From contig JAJXUI010000002.1 in the NCBI GenBank assembly GCA_021782995.1, forward strand, positions 19,074 through 83,073: a stretch of DNA of 64,000 nucleotides, written 5' to 3'. The notes beneath the pieces were generated by a model that saw only the letters and a list, made by a program, of their open reading frames with translations, did not search any database and was not told where the DNA came from. The position numbers and the translations under genes were made by a program. Positions 51,651 through 60,327 of the stretch are shown in pieces; the first letter of the stretch is position 1; each line of letters opens with the position of its first letter. The stretch comes from Pseudomonadota bacterium. GTDB lineage: Bacteria; Pseudomonadota; Gammaproteobacteria; Burkholderiales; Gallionellaceae.

Positions 51651-52469
51651 TCAGTCCGCAAACACCGCGTCGATCGCGTGTTCCAATGTATCGCGAATAT
51701 CCGCATCATCGGTGATCGGGCACACCAGCGCCATGCGGCAGGCATCCGTCGTCTCGATGCCCTGCTGGATCAATGTCGCTGCATACACCAGCAAACGCGT
51801 GGAGATGCCTTCGTCCAGGCCGTGGCCCTTCAGCTTGCGCGCGGCTTCGCCGATCTGCACCAGCTTGGCCGCCACCTCCGTGCTGATGCCGGTTTCCTTG
51901 CTGACGATGCCGGTTTCCACTTCAGCTTTCGCATAGTCGAACTCCAGACCGGCAAAGCGTTGTTTGGTGGATTGCTTCAGGTCTTTCATCAGGTTCTGGT
52001 AGCCGGGGTTGTAGGAAATCACCAGCTGGAAATCCTTGTGTGCCTGTACCAGCTCGCCCTTTTTGTCGAGCGGCAGGGTGCGTCTATGGTCGGTCAGCGG
52101 ATGGATGACGACGGTCGTATCCTGGCGTGCTTCCACCACTTCATCCAGATAGCAGATTGCCCCATGGCGTGCAGCCAGTGTCAGCGGGCCGTCGATCCAG
52201 GTGGTGCCGTTTGCATCCAGCAGGTAGCGGCCCACCAGATCGGAGGCGGTCATGTCTTCGTTGCAGGCCACCGTGATTAGCGGCTTTTGCAGGCGCCAGG
52301 CCATGTATTCGACGAAGCGCGATTTGCCGCAACCGGTGGGGCCCTTCAGCAGCACGGGAAGTCGGGCATTATAGGCAGCTTCGTAGAGCGCGATTTCCTT
52401 GCCTTGCGCCTGGTAGAAGGGCTCTTTTGCCACTTCATATTGTTTGATGTCAAAGTGATTGCTCATCAT
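51651..52469 (-). CDS. cbbQ: CbbQ, AAA+ activase motor of the form II module
   Basis: The 272-residue MoxR-type AAA+ ATPase has Walker A GPTGCGKS at residues 43-50, Walker [13 protein letters not shown] and the sensor region [15 protein letters not shown]. With CbbO it remodels RuBisCO. Two adjacent ATGs (52469 and 52466) both fit the AAGGA site. An intrinsic terminator separates it from cbbM, so its expression depends on read-through. Confidence 0.96.
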   Translation of the reverse strand: MMSNHFDIKQYEVAKEPFYQAQGKEIALYEAAYNARLPVLLKGPTGCGKSRFVEYMAWRLQKPLITVACNEDMTASDLVGRYLLDANGTTWIDGPLTLAARHGAICYLDEVVEARQDTTVVIHPLTDHRRTLPLDKKGELVQAHKDFQLVISYNPGYQNLMKDLKQSTKQRFAGLEFDYAKAEVETGIVSKETGISTEVAAKLVQIGEAARKLKGHGLDEGISTRLLVYAATLIQQGIETTDACRMALVCPITDDADIRDTLEHAIDAVFAD

Positions 52470-52489
52470 ATTTCCTTGCGTGTGAAAAA

Positions 52490-52523
52490 GGAAAAAAGCC
52501 CCTGCAGAAAATTCGGCAGGGGC
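52490..52523 (-). terminator. Intrinsic terminator between cbbM and cbbQ
   Basis: On the reverse strand GCCCCTGC (52523-52516) pairs with GCAGGGGC (52505-52498) around ten bases and is followed by six Ts. It should make most transcripts end after cbbM and leave cbbQO at a lower level. Confidence 0.85.
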
Positions 52524-52548
52524 CAGGGTTGTGCTTCAGGCGATCAGA

Positions 52549-53928
52549 TTACTTGTGTACGCCCAGTTTCTGTCTCCAGCCCGGATAGATCTTGTCCGCA
52601 TCTTTCGGGAAGGACTCGAAGGCACGGGCGAATTCCTTGTGGGATTTCGCAAACTCGATCGGGTCTGCACCGGATTTCCAGCACTCGTAAGACTGACGCA
52701 GGGAGATCGCGCCGGCAGCCGGGCTGTCGATATGGCCGTAAGAACCACCACCTGCGGTATTGATCACGTTGCCGTGGCCCAGATTCTCGAAGAAGCCTGG
52801 CAGGCGCAGCGCGTTCATGCCGCCGGAGATGATCGGCGTGGTCGGTTTCATGCAGTACCATTTCTGGAAGTAAACCGGACCCTGGCACTCGTCGCGCTCG
52901 ATCATGTAGGCGATGTTCTTGTCATCCGCTTCGCCTTCCATCTTGCCGTAGCCCATGGTGCCGACGTGGATGCCGGAAGCACCCTGCAGGCGGGAGATCT
53001 TCGCCAGCACGAAAGCGGTGTAACCGCGCTTGGCGCTGGGGGAGGTGATCATGCCGTGGCCGGCGCGATGGTAGTGCAGGTACTGGTTGGGATACTGGCG
53101 GCGTGCAGTGGTGATCATGCCGGGACCGCCGACGAAACCGTCAACCAGGAAGGCAACCTTGTCTGCGTCCGGGCCGAAAGTTTCGAGAATGAAGTCGGCG
53201 CGTGCGCACATTTCAAAGTGGTCATCGGCAGTGATGTTGGCGGAGAACAGTTTGGCCTGGCCGGTTTCGTCCTGCGCGCGCTTGAGTGCATCGGCCACCA
53301 GCGGAATGGTTTTCTTCAGTGGAGAGAAAACCTGGTTGCCCTGGGGTTCATCGTTCTTGATGAAGTCACCCCCCAGCCAGAACTGGTAAGCAGCGTGGGC
53401 AAACGGCTCCGGACGCAGACCGAGCTTGGGCTTGATGATGGTGCCGGAGATATAGCCGCCGTCCTTGACCGGGCGGCCGAGAATGCGCCACAGGTCGCTG
53501 ATGTCCTTGCTTGGACCATCGAACAGCTGGATCGCGCGCTCGGGGAAGAAGATGTCGATCATCTTCGCATGCTCGATGTCGCCCATGCCCTGGTTGTTAC
53601 CGATGGCCAGGGTCAGGAAGGAAACGATCATCATGCGGCCGTCGGTGATGTTGCGGTCGAACAGGTCCAGCGGATAGGCAATGCGCATGTCTTCGCTGGC
53701 TTCGTCGATGTAATACACCAGTGCGTCCACCCCCTTGGTGAATTCGTCGGTGGTGGAAACTTCCACGTTGGTGCCGGTGGAAGATTCTGCCGCAAAGTGG
53801 GCGGCGGCTTCGAGGTAGCCGTGGCCAGCCTTGGGCTTCATCTTGTAGGCAACCAGGATGTGTTTGCCGTCCTTGATAAGGTCGGCTTCCTTCAGGTCGA
53901 GGTTCGAATATCGTGCTGACTGATCCAT
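52549..53928 (-). CDS. cbbM: Form II ribulose-bisphosphate carboxylase
   Basis: The 459-residue enzyme matches form II: Lys166 in [12 protein letters not shown], the carbamylated Lys191 in [19 protein letters not shown] and loop-6 lysine in [11 protein letters not shown]. Numbering agrees with the Rhodospirillum enzyme. Form II tolerates high CO2 and low O2. It is divergent from its own cbbR. Confidence 0.98.
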   Translation of the reverse strand: MDQSARYSNLDLKEADLIKDGKHILVAYKMKPKAGHGYLEAAAHFAAESSTGTNVEVSTTDEFTKGVDALVYYIDEASEDMRIAYPLDLFDRNITDGRMMIVSFLTLAIGNNQGMGDIEHAKMIDIFFPERAIQLFDGPSKDISDLWRILGRPVKDGGYISGTIIKPKLGLRPEPFAHAAYQFWLGGDFIKNDEPQGNQVFSPLKKTIPLVADALKRAQDETGQAKLFSANITADDHFEMCARADFILETFGPDADKVAFLVDGFVGGPGMITTARRQYPNQYLHYHRAGHGMITSPSAKRGYTAFVLAKISRLQGASGIHVGTMGYGKMEGEADDKNIAYMIERDECQGPVYFQKWYCMKPTTPIISGGMNALRLPGFFENLGHGNVINTAGGGSYGHIDSPAAGAISLRQSYECWKSGADPIEFAKSHKEFARAFESFPKDADKIYPGWRQKLGVHK

Positions 53929-54057
53929 GTTGTTACTCCAGAACTAGGTTATTAAATTGTGTTGTAAAGCAGGTGGTGTTGAACGCGGATGGCACTATAT
54001 TTGATAAGGTCTATAAAAAATATTCAAAAATAATGATAGAATCTCAAAGAAATATTT
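53929..54057. promoter_or_regulatory. cbbM-cbbR divergent promoter
   Basis: 129 bp between the two start codons. The right half is A/T-rich, with a GATAAG half-site near 54002-54008 like the one in the cbbL promoter and several T-N11-A arrangements expected of LysR-type operators. The exact CbbR sites cannot be set by eye. Confidence 0.5.
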
Positions 54058-54966
54058 ATGAATAGAATAACGTTACGCCAACTCGATATTCTGGAAGCCG
54101 TTGCCCGGTGCGGCAGTTTTTCGCGCGCCAGTGCGGAAATGCATCTCACCCAGCCGGCGGTTTCCATGCAAATCAAGCAGTTGGAGGATGCGCTGGGAAT
54201 ACCGCTGTTCGAGCATATCGGTAAGCGCATCTACCTGACCGAGGCGGGGCAGGAAACGCTGGCAGCGAGCCGCGCAGTCAGCCGGGAGTTGGCAAACCTG
54301 GAGCATGCGCTGGCCGAGCTGCAAGGTTTAAAAGGTGGCAGCCTGGCGGTATCGGTGGCCAGTTCGGCAAGCTACCTTGCCGCGCGGCTGATTGCGGCGT
54401 TTCGTCAGTCACATCCGGAGGTGCATGTCAGCCTCAACGCGGTCAATCGTGAAACCCTGCTGCTGCATCTGGCGGAAAACAGCGTAGACCTGGTATTGAT
54501 GGGACGGCCGCCGGAAGGGCATGACCTGCAGTCCCAGCCATTCCTCGATAACCCGCTGGTGGTGATCGCCTCAACCGATCATCCGCTCGCAGGCATGAAA
54601 AACATTTCACTGCAGCGTCTGGCCGAGGAAACATTTCTCGGCCGGGAGCCCGGCTCGGGTACGCGCATTGCCGTGGAAAAATTCTTCGAGGCAAACGGGC
54701 TGACACTGAAGGTCGCGATGGAGATGAACAAGAATGAGGCGATCAAGCAGGCGGTGGAGGCCGGGCTGGGAGTCGGTGTGGTTTCGAAGCATGGAGAAAT
54801 GGCGAAACGTAACCTGTGTGTGCTGGATGTTCAGGGCTTCCCGTTGTGGCGGCAATGGCATCTGGTCCAGCGCCAGGGCAAGCGGCTGAGTCCTGCGGCA
54901 CAGGCGTTTGCCGAGTTTGTGCTGCGCGAGGCTGAAAAGGTTGCGCGTAATGAGGATTTTGAATGA
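54058..54966 (+). CDS. cbbR: LysR-type regulator CbbR of the form II operon
   Basis: The 302-residue regulator has an N-terminal winged HTH (RQLDILEAVARCGSFSRASA, then LTQPAVSMQIKQLE) and a periplasmic-binding-like effector domain. Divergence from cbbM across 129 bp marks it as the operon's activator. It is a paralogue of the CbbR at 61956; both keep the LGVGVVSKH or LGLSVVSLH segment. Confidence 0.94.
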   Translation: MNRITLRQLDILEAVARCGSFSRASAEMHLTQPAVSMQIKQLEDALGIPLFEHIGKRIYLTEAGQETLAASRAVSRELANLEHALAELQGLKGGSLAVSVASSASYLAARLIAAFRQSHPEVHVSLNAVNRETLLLHLAENSVDLVLMGRPPEGHDLQSQPFLDNPLVVIASTDHPLAGMKNISLQRLAEETFLGREPGSGTRIAVEKFFEANGLTLKVAMEMNKNEAIKQAVEAGLGVGVVSKHGEMAKRNLCVLDVQGFPLWRQWHLVQRQGKRLSPAAQAFAEFVLREAEKVARNEDFE

Positions 54967-55028
54967 ATAAGCATTGTTGAAGATGACTTTGAATGCGCCG
55001 CATTCAGTCGACAACAGCAAGTTTTGCG

Positions 55029-55676
55029 TTACTCCTGCTGATCTGAGGAATTTCCCAGAGGTTCAAAGTGGCCGCTACCTGCTTCATATATCATCAGTTT
55101 TCCTGCTTCCAGATCAAAATACCAACCATGCAGCATGATCTGTCCACGAACGGCACGGTTGCGTATCCAGGGGTAAGTCATCAGGTTTTCCAGCGAGATC
55201 AGAATGCTCGCCTGTTCGCAGGCTTTCTGCTGTTCGATCGGGTCTGCTTCAGGTAGCTCATGCAGTACGCGCTCCTTGGCCTTGTTGGCAATGCTGACCC
55301 ATTTGCCGATGAACTCTCCCTGTGCTTCGGCACCGGACATCAGCGCCTTGATGCCGCCGCAATTGGCATGGCCCAGCACGATGATGTGGGCTACATTGAG
55401 CTGGGTCACTGCAAATTCCAGTCCGGCGCGGAAGCCGGGGTAATTGCCTTCGGTGTCATACGGCTGAACCAGGTTGGCGATGTTGCGCACCACGAACAGG
55501 TCGCCGGGTGAAGCTTCCGTCAGCAAGGCCGGATCCACGCGCGAATCCGAACAGGCAATCACCAGCGCATTCGGGCGCTGGCCGGTCTTCAGTTCATTGA
55601 AAAGCGCTTCATCGCCGCCAAAGTATTTTTGCTGGAAGCGTTCGAATCCTTCGATGAATTTGGAGATGTCTTTCAT
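55029..55676 (-). CDS. Beta-class carbonic anhydrase
   Basis: The 215-residue enzyme has zinc ligands Cys42, Asp44 (ACSDSRVDP), His103 and Cys106 (LGHANCGG). It equilibrates CO2 and bicarbonate. It has no signal peptide or carboxysome-targeting feature and differs from the carboxysomal CsoSCA, so it is cytosolic. Lying between the form II and form I modules, it probably serves both RuBisCO and PEP carboxylase. Confidence 0.95.
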   Translation of the reverse strand: MKDISKFIEGFERFQQKYFGGDEALFNELKTGQRPNALVIACSDSRVDPALLTEASPGDLFVVRNIANLVQPYDTEGNYPGFRAGLEFAVTQLNVAHIIVLGHANCGGIKALMSGAEAQGEFIGKWVSIANKAKERVLHELPEADPIEQQKACEQASILISLENLMTYPWIRNRAVRGQIMLHGWYFDLEAGKLMIYEAGSGHFEPLGNSSDQQE

Positions 55677-55739
55677 GCAATTTCTAATTTCATGACGGGC
55701 TCATGCACATGCGTTGCATGCCTTGAACCATGAAGGGGC

Positions 55740-56039
55740 TTATTCATCCTCACCCAGTTCGGGGTTCCAGCCGCGGTTACGGGCATCTGCCATGGCCTTG
55801 CTGTATATCTCTACATGGCGCTGGCGCAGTTCTGCGGGCAGGCGGCTGGGCAGGTTGCCGTACTTGTCCCACTCCTTTTCCACCTGGTCCATCAGGGACT
55901 GCATGCGTCCGCTATCCCAGTCGGTGCAATCGTCGGATTCGGGCAGGAATCCGAATAGCCATGCATCGAGTACGATGCGCCCGAGTTGGGTCATGCCGTG
56001 TTTGTCATTGTGGTAGCCGCAGTAAGTTTGTGCATTCAT
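55740..56039 (-). CDS. Hypothetical protein downstream of the form I cbb module
   Basis: I do not recognise this 99-residue acidic protein (GRIVLDAWLFGFLPESDD, helical MQSLMDQVEKEWDKYG, end NPELGEDE). AGGA seven bases upstream supports ATG 56039. An in-frame ATG at 56129 would add 30 residues and begin just after the cbbO-end repeat array, with a poor ribosome site. It lies downstream of cbbLSQO on the same strand and may be a late gene of that operon. Confidence 0.65.
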   Translation of the reverse strand: MNAQTYCGYHNDKHGMTQLGRIVLDAWLFGFLPESDDCTDWDSGRMQSLMDQVEKEWDKYGNLPSRLPAELRQRHVEIYSKAMADARNRGWNPELGEDE

Positions 56040-56130
56040 GTTGTATTCCTGAGATTCGGGTGCAGGGGGTGATGAACCCCGGAAATAGCCTGCATTTTCC
56101 AGGGCGGACATTAGACTGCGAATGTTCATG

Positions 56131-56505
56131 TTGCCTGCGGTTTATCGCGTTAATCCTGCGTATGGTAAAGGCAATTTTTGGTTTTGGCCGTGGCTTGCGC
56201 CACTTAACTTGCGTTGCAAGTGAACCTCCACCGAAAGTTCCCGCGCTTTATGTTATCTGGTTAAACCCGGGTAAAGTAGCGGGAGCTTTTGGTTGCGGCC
56301 GCAGCGCTTAACTTCGCTATGCGAAGTGAGCCTTCACCGAAAGCTGCCCATGCAGGTTTAACGCGTTAAACCTGCATATAATAGGGGTAGCTTTTGGTTT
56401 CGGCCGCCACTCTGTGGCTTAACTTGCTTCGCAAGTTAGCCTTCACCGAAAGCTTCCACTATCTTGTTAATCCTGCATATAGAAGTGGGAGCTTTTCCGG
56501 CAACC
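56131..56505. repeat. Tandem array of cbbO 3'-end copies alternating with branched hairpins
   Basis: Read on the minus strand, the last eleven codons plus stop of cbbO (56494-56459, peptide KLPLLYAGLTR) recur at 56393-56358 (KLPLLYAGLTR), 56288-56253 (KLPLLYPGLTR) and 56177-56142 (KLPLPYAGLTR), each followed by TAA. Unit spacings are 101, 105 and 111 bp. Most codons differ but almost only synonymously. Each copy sits in a palindrome; the one at 56350-56377 is a perfect 28-bp palindrome. Between copies lies a second element closed by ACCGAAAGCT/AGCTTTTGGT-type arms (56389/56445, 56284/56336, 56173/56230) and containing one or two inner hairpins (such as AACTTGC-TTC-GCAAGTT at 56421-56437). Its nature is unknown. 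Confidence 0.85.
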
Positions 56506-58831
56506 GTTCTACCTGATCCACCACCATGTAGTTCTTTGCACCGAAAATGCGTGAAACATACTGATCGGCACGCGGATCCAGGCTCATGCAGTAAGTGATA
56601 ATACCCGAGCGGCCGGCTTCTTCCACGGCTTTTTTCGTGTCCTGGCGCAGGTATTGCGGATCACGTACGTCGATATCGGCCGGCTCGCCGTCAGTAATGA
56701 CCAGCATCAGCTTTTTGGCCGAGCGCTGGTTCTTCAGGTAATGCGAGGCATGGCGTATCGCCGCGCCCATACGGGTGGACAGCTGTCCGCTCATGCCGGC
56801 GAGGCGTGACTTGGGCACATCGTCGTATGGCTGGTCGAAATCCTTGTAGCGGTAATATTCCACATCGTGGCGCCCATCGGAGCAGAAGCCGTGGATCGCA
56901 AACGGGTCGCCGATCTTGCTGATCGCATCAGCCAGCAGTACGCAAGCCTGGCGAGTCAGGTCGAGCACGGTATGGTCCTGTCCTGCGACTTTATCGTTCG
57001 TTGATTCTGAAAGATCAATCAGTACCATCACGGAAATGTCGCGCGTCTTGCGTACCGAACGCATCATGATGCGCGGGTCGGGTTGCTGACCCATGCGTAT
57101 GTCTATCATCGCGCGGATCGCCGCATTGATATCCACTTCATCGCCATCTTCCAGCTTGCGGATGCGCTGCACGCCCTGCGGCTGCATCGCATCGAGCAGG
57201 AATTTCATGCGCTGGATTTCGCGTTTGTACTGTCCGGCGATGTTCTCGATGATTTCCAGTTCGCCGGTCTTGGGGCGCTTCTCCATCACGGTGGTCCAGG
57301 TGGGGCGTTCCAGTTGTATTTGATAGTCCCACTCGGAATAGTGATAGGGTGCGGACAGCGGTTCCTTGCCTTCCATTTCATTGAAAGACTTGCCGTTGCT
57401 TTCATCACCAATGTTTTCGTAAGGATAGAGTTCGGTCGGCAGCACCCAGATTTCCTGGGCATCATCGCCAGCCAGCTCGGTGTCGATTTCATTGACCATC
57501 TCCATTACGCTGACATACTTGCGTACCTGCTGGATGGATTCATAACCTGCGGTGGCTGCTTTTTCGAAATCGAACTCTTCGAATTCCCAGAAGTAACGGT
57601 TGTCGTCGAGATAAGGCGCGCGCAGGGTATCAGTGCGCGGCGCAAAACCCAGCTTCAGCTGGTAGAGCTCGTGTGCGAGCTGTACGCCAATGTCCCACGA
57701 TAGCTGGTTGTCACTCAGGCGATGCTGTTCTGCCGCAAACAGTTCGCGTGCCTTGACGATGATCGGGTGATCATCCTGGTAAGCAGGATCCAGCAGCGCG
57801 CGGGCGATACGGTTGAGGTAATCGCCTATGCTCTTGTTCTGATCCGGTGTCGCGATATGCAGCCTGGACCACAGCTGGGCGAGGCCGGGGAATTTGTTGA
57901 TTGCGATCCGTTCGACGCGCGCATCTTCGATGGCGCCGATGATGGTCATCTGGAACGTGTTGAGGTTTTCACCGGAAATCGGCGAGTTGGTATAGGCAAT
58001 GTGTGCGGCACAGTGTGCTGTTGCAGCGCGGTACATCTCCAGGCCATCCACGCGCAGGGTTTCATTCCCTTCTGCATCCTTCACCACGAAATCATCGTAG
58101 GCATCCGGGATATGCAGCAGATAGTTCTCGATATACGGCTTGTAGCCTTCACGCTTTTCAAAATCGCCTGAAGTCGGGCGCATGAAGAAATCGCGCGCCC
58201 ATAATGCGCGCAGGTACATGTTGATGCGGCGCTGTACGTCGACAAACAGTGTGCCCTTGCGTTCCTGCTGCAGCACGGCCAGTGATTCCGGAGTCTGCAG
58301 GCCGAAATACTTGACCTGTTCTTCATAATTGGTGCGGTGTGCCTGCGCGCCCCAGGTGGCCCAGCGGCGCAGGCCGCCCAGTGTGAGCTGCGAGAACAGG
58401 GTTTCCAGGTTGTCCAGCATCGGCTTTACACCGCGCGGCGCACTGGCCAGCAGGTTGTTGATCAGCTGCAGGTATTTCTTGAACAGGTCGGCATCACCCA
58501 GACGTTCGGCGGCAAACGGAGCGGTGGAAAGCATCAGGTCGATCACGGTGCCGCTGGTTTTGGACGCCATCATCATGGCCCCATAAACCAGGTCGGGCAC
58601 GACATCCTCACCTACGGTGCGGGCGATGGGGGGGGCGTTTTCAATATAGGTGGTAACCAGTTCATTGCCGCGTCCCAGGTTTTTCAGGGAAATTGCGCCG
58701 TCGAGGTAGAACTGCAGTCCGCGCGGGCTGAAAATGCGTGCGGCATCCTGCCAGGTAGACTGCAAGATCTCGCGTGAGTGATCGGATAGATCACCGAGTA
58801 TTTCCTGATAATCTTCGAGATTGATAGACAT
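56459..58831 (-). CDS. cbbO: CbbO, RuBisCO activase adaptor of the form I module
   Basis: The 790-residue protein has the C-terminal VWA domain with DLSESTND near residue 605 and ITDGEPADIDV. It pairs with the adjacent CbbQ to reactivate form I RuBisCO. The C-terminal peptide KLPLLYAGLTR and its TAG stop are part of the repeated element at 56131-56505, so the gene's present 3' end may be an acquired copy. Confidence 0.95.
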   Translation of the reverse strand: MSINLEDYQEILGDLSDHSREILQSTWQDAARIFSPRGLQFYLDGAISLKNLGRGNELVTTYIENAPPIARTVGEDVVPDLVYGAMMMASKTSGTVIDLMLSTAPFAAERLGDADLFKKYLQLINNLLASAPRGVKPMLDNLETLFSQLTLGGLRRWATWGAQAHRTNYEEQVKYFGLQTPESLAVLQQERKGTLFVDVQRRINMYLRALWARDFFMRPTSGDFEKREGYKPYIENYLLHIPDAYDDFVVKDAEGNETLRVDGLEMYRAATAHCAAHIAYTNSPISGENLNTFQMTIIGAIEDARVERIAINKFPGLAQLWSRLHIATPDQNKSIGDYLNRIARALLDPAYQDDHPIIVKARELFAAEQHRLSDNQLSWDIGVQLAHELYQLKLGFAPRTDTLRAPYLDDNRYFWEFEEFDFEKAATAGYESIQQVRKYVSVMEMVNEIDTELAGDDAQEIWVLPTELYPYENIGDESNGKSFNEMEGKEPLSAPYHYSEWDYQIQLERPTWTTVMEKRPKTGELEIIENIAGQYKREIQRMKFLLDAMQPQGVQRIRKLEDGDEVDINAAIRAMIDIRMGQQPDPRIMMRSVRKTRDISVMVLIDLSESTNDKVAGQDHTVLDLTRQACVLLADAISKIGDPFAIHGFCSDGRHDVEYYRYKDFDQPYDDVPKSRLAGMSGQLSTRMGAAIRHASHYLKNQRSAKKLMLVITDGEPADIDVRDPQYLRQDTKKAVEEAGRSGIITYCMSLDPRADQYVSRIFGAKNYMVVDQVERLPEKLPLLYAGLTR

Positions 58832-58948
58832 GGCTCAGCTGGAACCCCGGTACCGCCAGCATGCAAGCTGGCCGTGACGGGATTCACCCTCCTGTTTTTC
58901 CAAACCTTGTAAATGACACTGCATCATTGCAGTGCCCGTACCCAATAA
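58832..58948. other. cbbQ-cbbO intercistronic hairpins
   Basis: Two small perfect stems, GCCAGC/GCTGGC (58855-58872) and CACTGC/GCAGTG (58917-58934), lie in the 117 bp between cbbQ and cbbO of the form I module. Neither is followed by a T-run; they may protect or process the message. Confidence 0.5.
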
Positions 58949-59752
58949 TCAGAAGAATGTTCCGACTGCGGCATCCAGTGCATCGCGCATGTCTGGATCG
59001 TCCGTGATCGGGCGGACCAGCGCAACACGGCATGCATTCTTCGGCTCTACGCCCTTGGAAATCAGGCTGCCTGCGTACACCAGCATACGGGTGGAGATGC
59101 CTTCATCGAGGCCGTGGCCTTTCAGGTTACGTGCACGCTCTGCAATCGATACCAGTTTGTCGGCCACTTCCGAATCCACCTTGCCTTCGTGGGAAACGAT
59201 TTCGGTTTCTACCGCATGATCCGGATAGTTGAAGTCCAGCGCGCCGAAACGCTGCTTGGTGGACTGTTTCAGGTCTTTCATCAGCGACTGGTAGCCGGGG
59301 TTGTAGGAAATCACCAGCTGGAAGTCAGGATGCGCATCAATCAGTTCACCTTTCTTTTCCAGCGGCAACTGGCGGCGTGCATCAGTCAGCGGGTGGATCA
59401 CCACGGTGGTGTCCTGACGGGCTTCTACAACCTCATCCAGGTAGCAGATCGCGCCGTAACGTGCGGCGATGGCCAAGGGGCCATCCTGCCAGCGCGTGCC
59501 CTGTGCATCGAGCAGGAATCGGCCCACGAGGTCGGAGGCGGTCATGTCTTCGTTACAGGCGACAGTAATCAATGGCTTCTGCAGTTTCCACGCCATGTAT
59601 TCGACAAAGCGGGTTTTACCGCAGCCAGTCGGGCCTTTCAGCATCATCGGCATGCGCACGGAATAGGCCGCTTCATACATTTCCACCTCGTCAGAGACGG
59701 CGCGATAGTAAGGTTCCTTGGTAACCACGTACTGCTTGATAATGTCATTCAT
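58949..59752 (-). CDS. cbbQ: CbbQ, AAA+ activase motor of the form I module
   Basis: The 267-residue MoxR-type ATPase has Walker A GPTGCGKT at residues 40-47 and Walker [13 protein letters not shown]. It is closely related to the form II CbbQ at 51651. A terminator between cbbS and this gene should lower its transcript level relative to RuBisCO. Confidence 0.96.
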   Translation of the reverse strand: MNDIIKQYVVTKEPYYRAVSDEVEMYEAAYSVRMPMMLKGPTGCGKTRFVEYMAWKLQKPLITVACNEDMTASDLVGRFLLDAQGTRWQDGPLAIAARYGAICYLDEVVEARQDTTVVIHPLTDARRQLPLEKKGELIDAHPDFQLVISYNPGYQSLMKDLKQSTKQRFGALDFNYPDHAVETEIVSHEGKVDSEVADKLVSIAERARNLKGHGLDEGISTRMLVYAGSLISKGVEPKNACRVALVRPITDDPDMRDALDAAVGTFF

Positions 59753-59831
59753 GTCAGTTCCTTTTGGTTCAGCATTCAGCTATTTGCTCTTGAAAAATAC
59801 AATAAAAACAGATAGTTGAAAGCTAAATTTT

Positions 59832-59867
59832 AAACAAAAATCCCCGTCACCTCGCGGCAACGGGGAT
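59832..59867 (-). terminator. Intrinsic terminator between cbbS and cbbQ
   Basis: On the reverse strand ATCCCCGT (59867-59860) pairs with ACGGGGAT (59847-59840) around 12 bases, followed by TTTTTG. It lies just after cbbS. Confidence 0.82.
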
Positions 59868-59897
59868 CTTGGTCAGTCAAATTCCGGTGCGATGGAA

Positions 59898-60254
59898 TTA
59901 AACAGTCTTGCCGCGGTAGATAACCATCGATGCGCCCTGGCTTTGAGCAAAGTTGTCATAGCCAATCAGACGTACGTGGTTGTTCGGGTTGGCTTTCTTG
60001 CAAGCTTCTGCTTCGGCCAGTACTTTTTCTACATCAGTTTCGCCGAACATCGGCAGTTTCCACATGTACCAGTAGGAGTCCATCAGGTGCTCAGGCTCTG
60101 TGTGCTCAATCGCCGGGTTCCAGCCCTTGCTTACCAGATACTGAACCTGCTTCTTGATTTCGTCAGCAGACATTGCTGGCAAGTAGGAGAAGGTTTCGAA
60201 TTTACGGCTGGCTGGATCAGACAGGCGTGATTTGTAGTCCATTACTTCGCTCAT
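59898..60254 (-). CDS. cbbS: Form I RuBisCO small subunit
   Basis: The 118-residue small subunit contains [14 protein letters not shown] and [16 protein letters not shown]. Its N-terminus has an extra stretch ([17 protein letters not shown]) compared with carboxysomal small subunits; as I recall, a short insert here marks form IAq, the non-carboxysomal type that pairs with CbbQO. Ribosome site AGGAAG precedes the ATG. Confidence 0.96.
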   Translation of the reverse strand: MSEVMDYKSRLSDPASRKFETFSYLPAMSADEIKKQVQYLVSKGWNPAIEHTEPEHLMDSYWYMWKLPMFGETDVEKVLAEAEACKKANPNNHVRLIGYDNFAQSQGASMVIYRGKTV

Positions 60255-60293
60255 GATTCTTCCTTTAATTTATGCGTTAGCGTTCAGATCGCA

Positions 60294-60316
60294 GGGCGGC
60301 GATTGCTCGCCTGCCC
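60294..60316 (-). other. cbbL-cbbS intercistronic hairpin
   Basis: GGGC-A-GGCGA pairs with TCGCC-GCCC around a GCAA tetraloop (GNRA type) on the reverse strand. There is no T-run. It probably stabilises the cbbL or cbbS message. Confidence 0.6.
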
Positions 60317-60327
60317 ATATACGGTTC

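Noticed and set aside
52531..53919. 462-codon open frame on the plus strand across cbbM
   Set aside because: It is antisense to the full-length cbbM with all catalytic residues; a shadow frame.
54058..54966. Assignment of this LysR protein to carbonic anhydrase control
   Set aside because: It converges on the carbonic anhydrase gene and shares its promoter region with cbbM instead, so CbbR is the better call.
56350..56377. Integron attC-like core sites (GTTTAAC next to GTTAAAC)
   Set aside because: The bases are explained by the repeated codons for Gly-Leu-Thr-Arg-stop; only one of the four units has both cores, and no integrase or cassette is seen.
56131..56505. CRISPR array
   Set aside because: Units are 101-111 bp, diverged, palindromic throughout and lack unique spacers between identical repeats; no cas genes are present.
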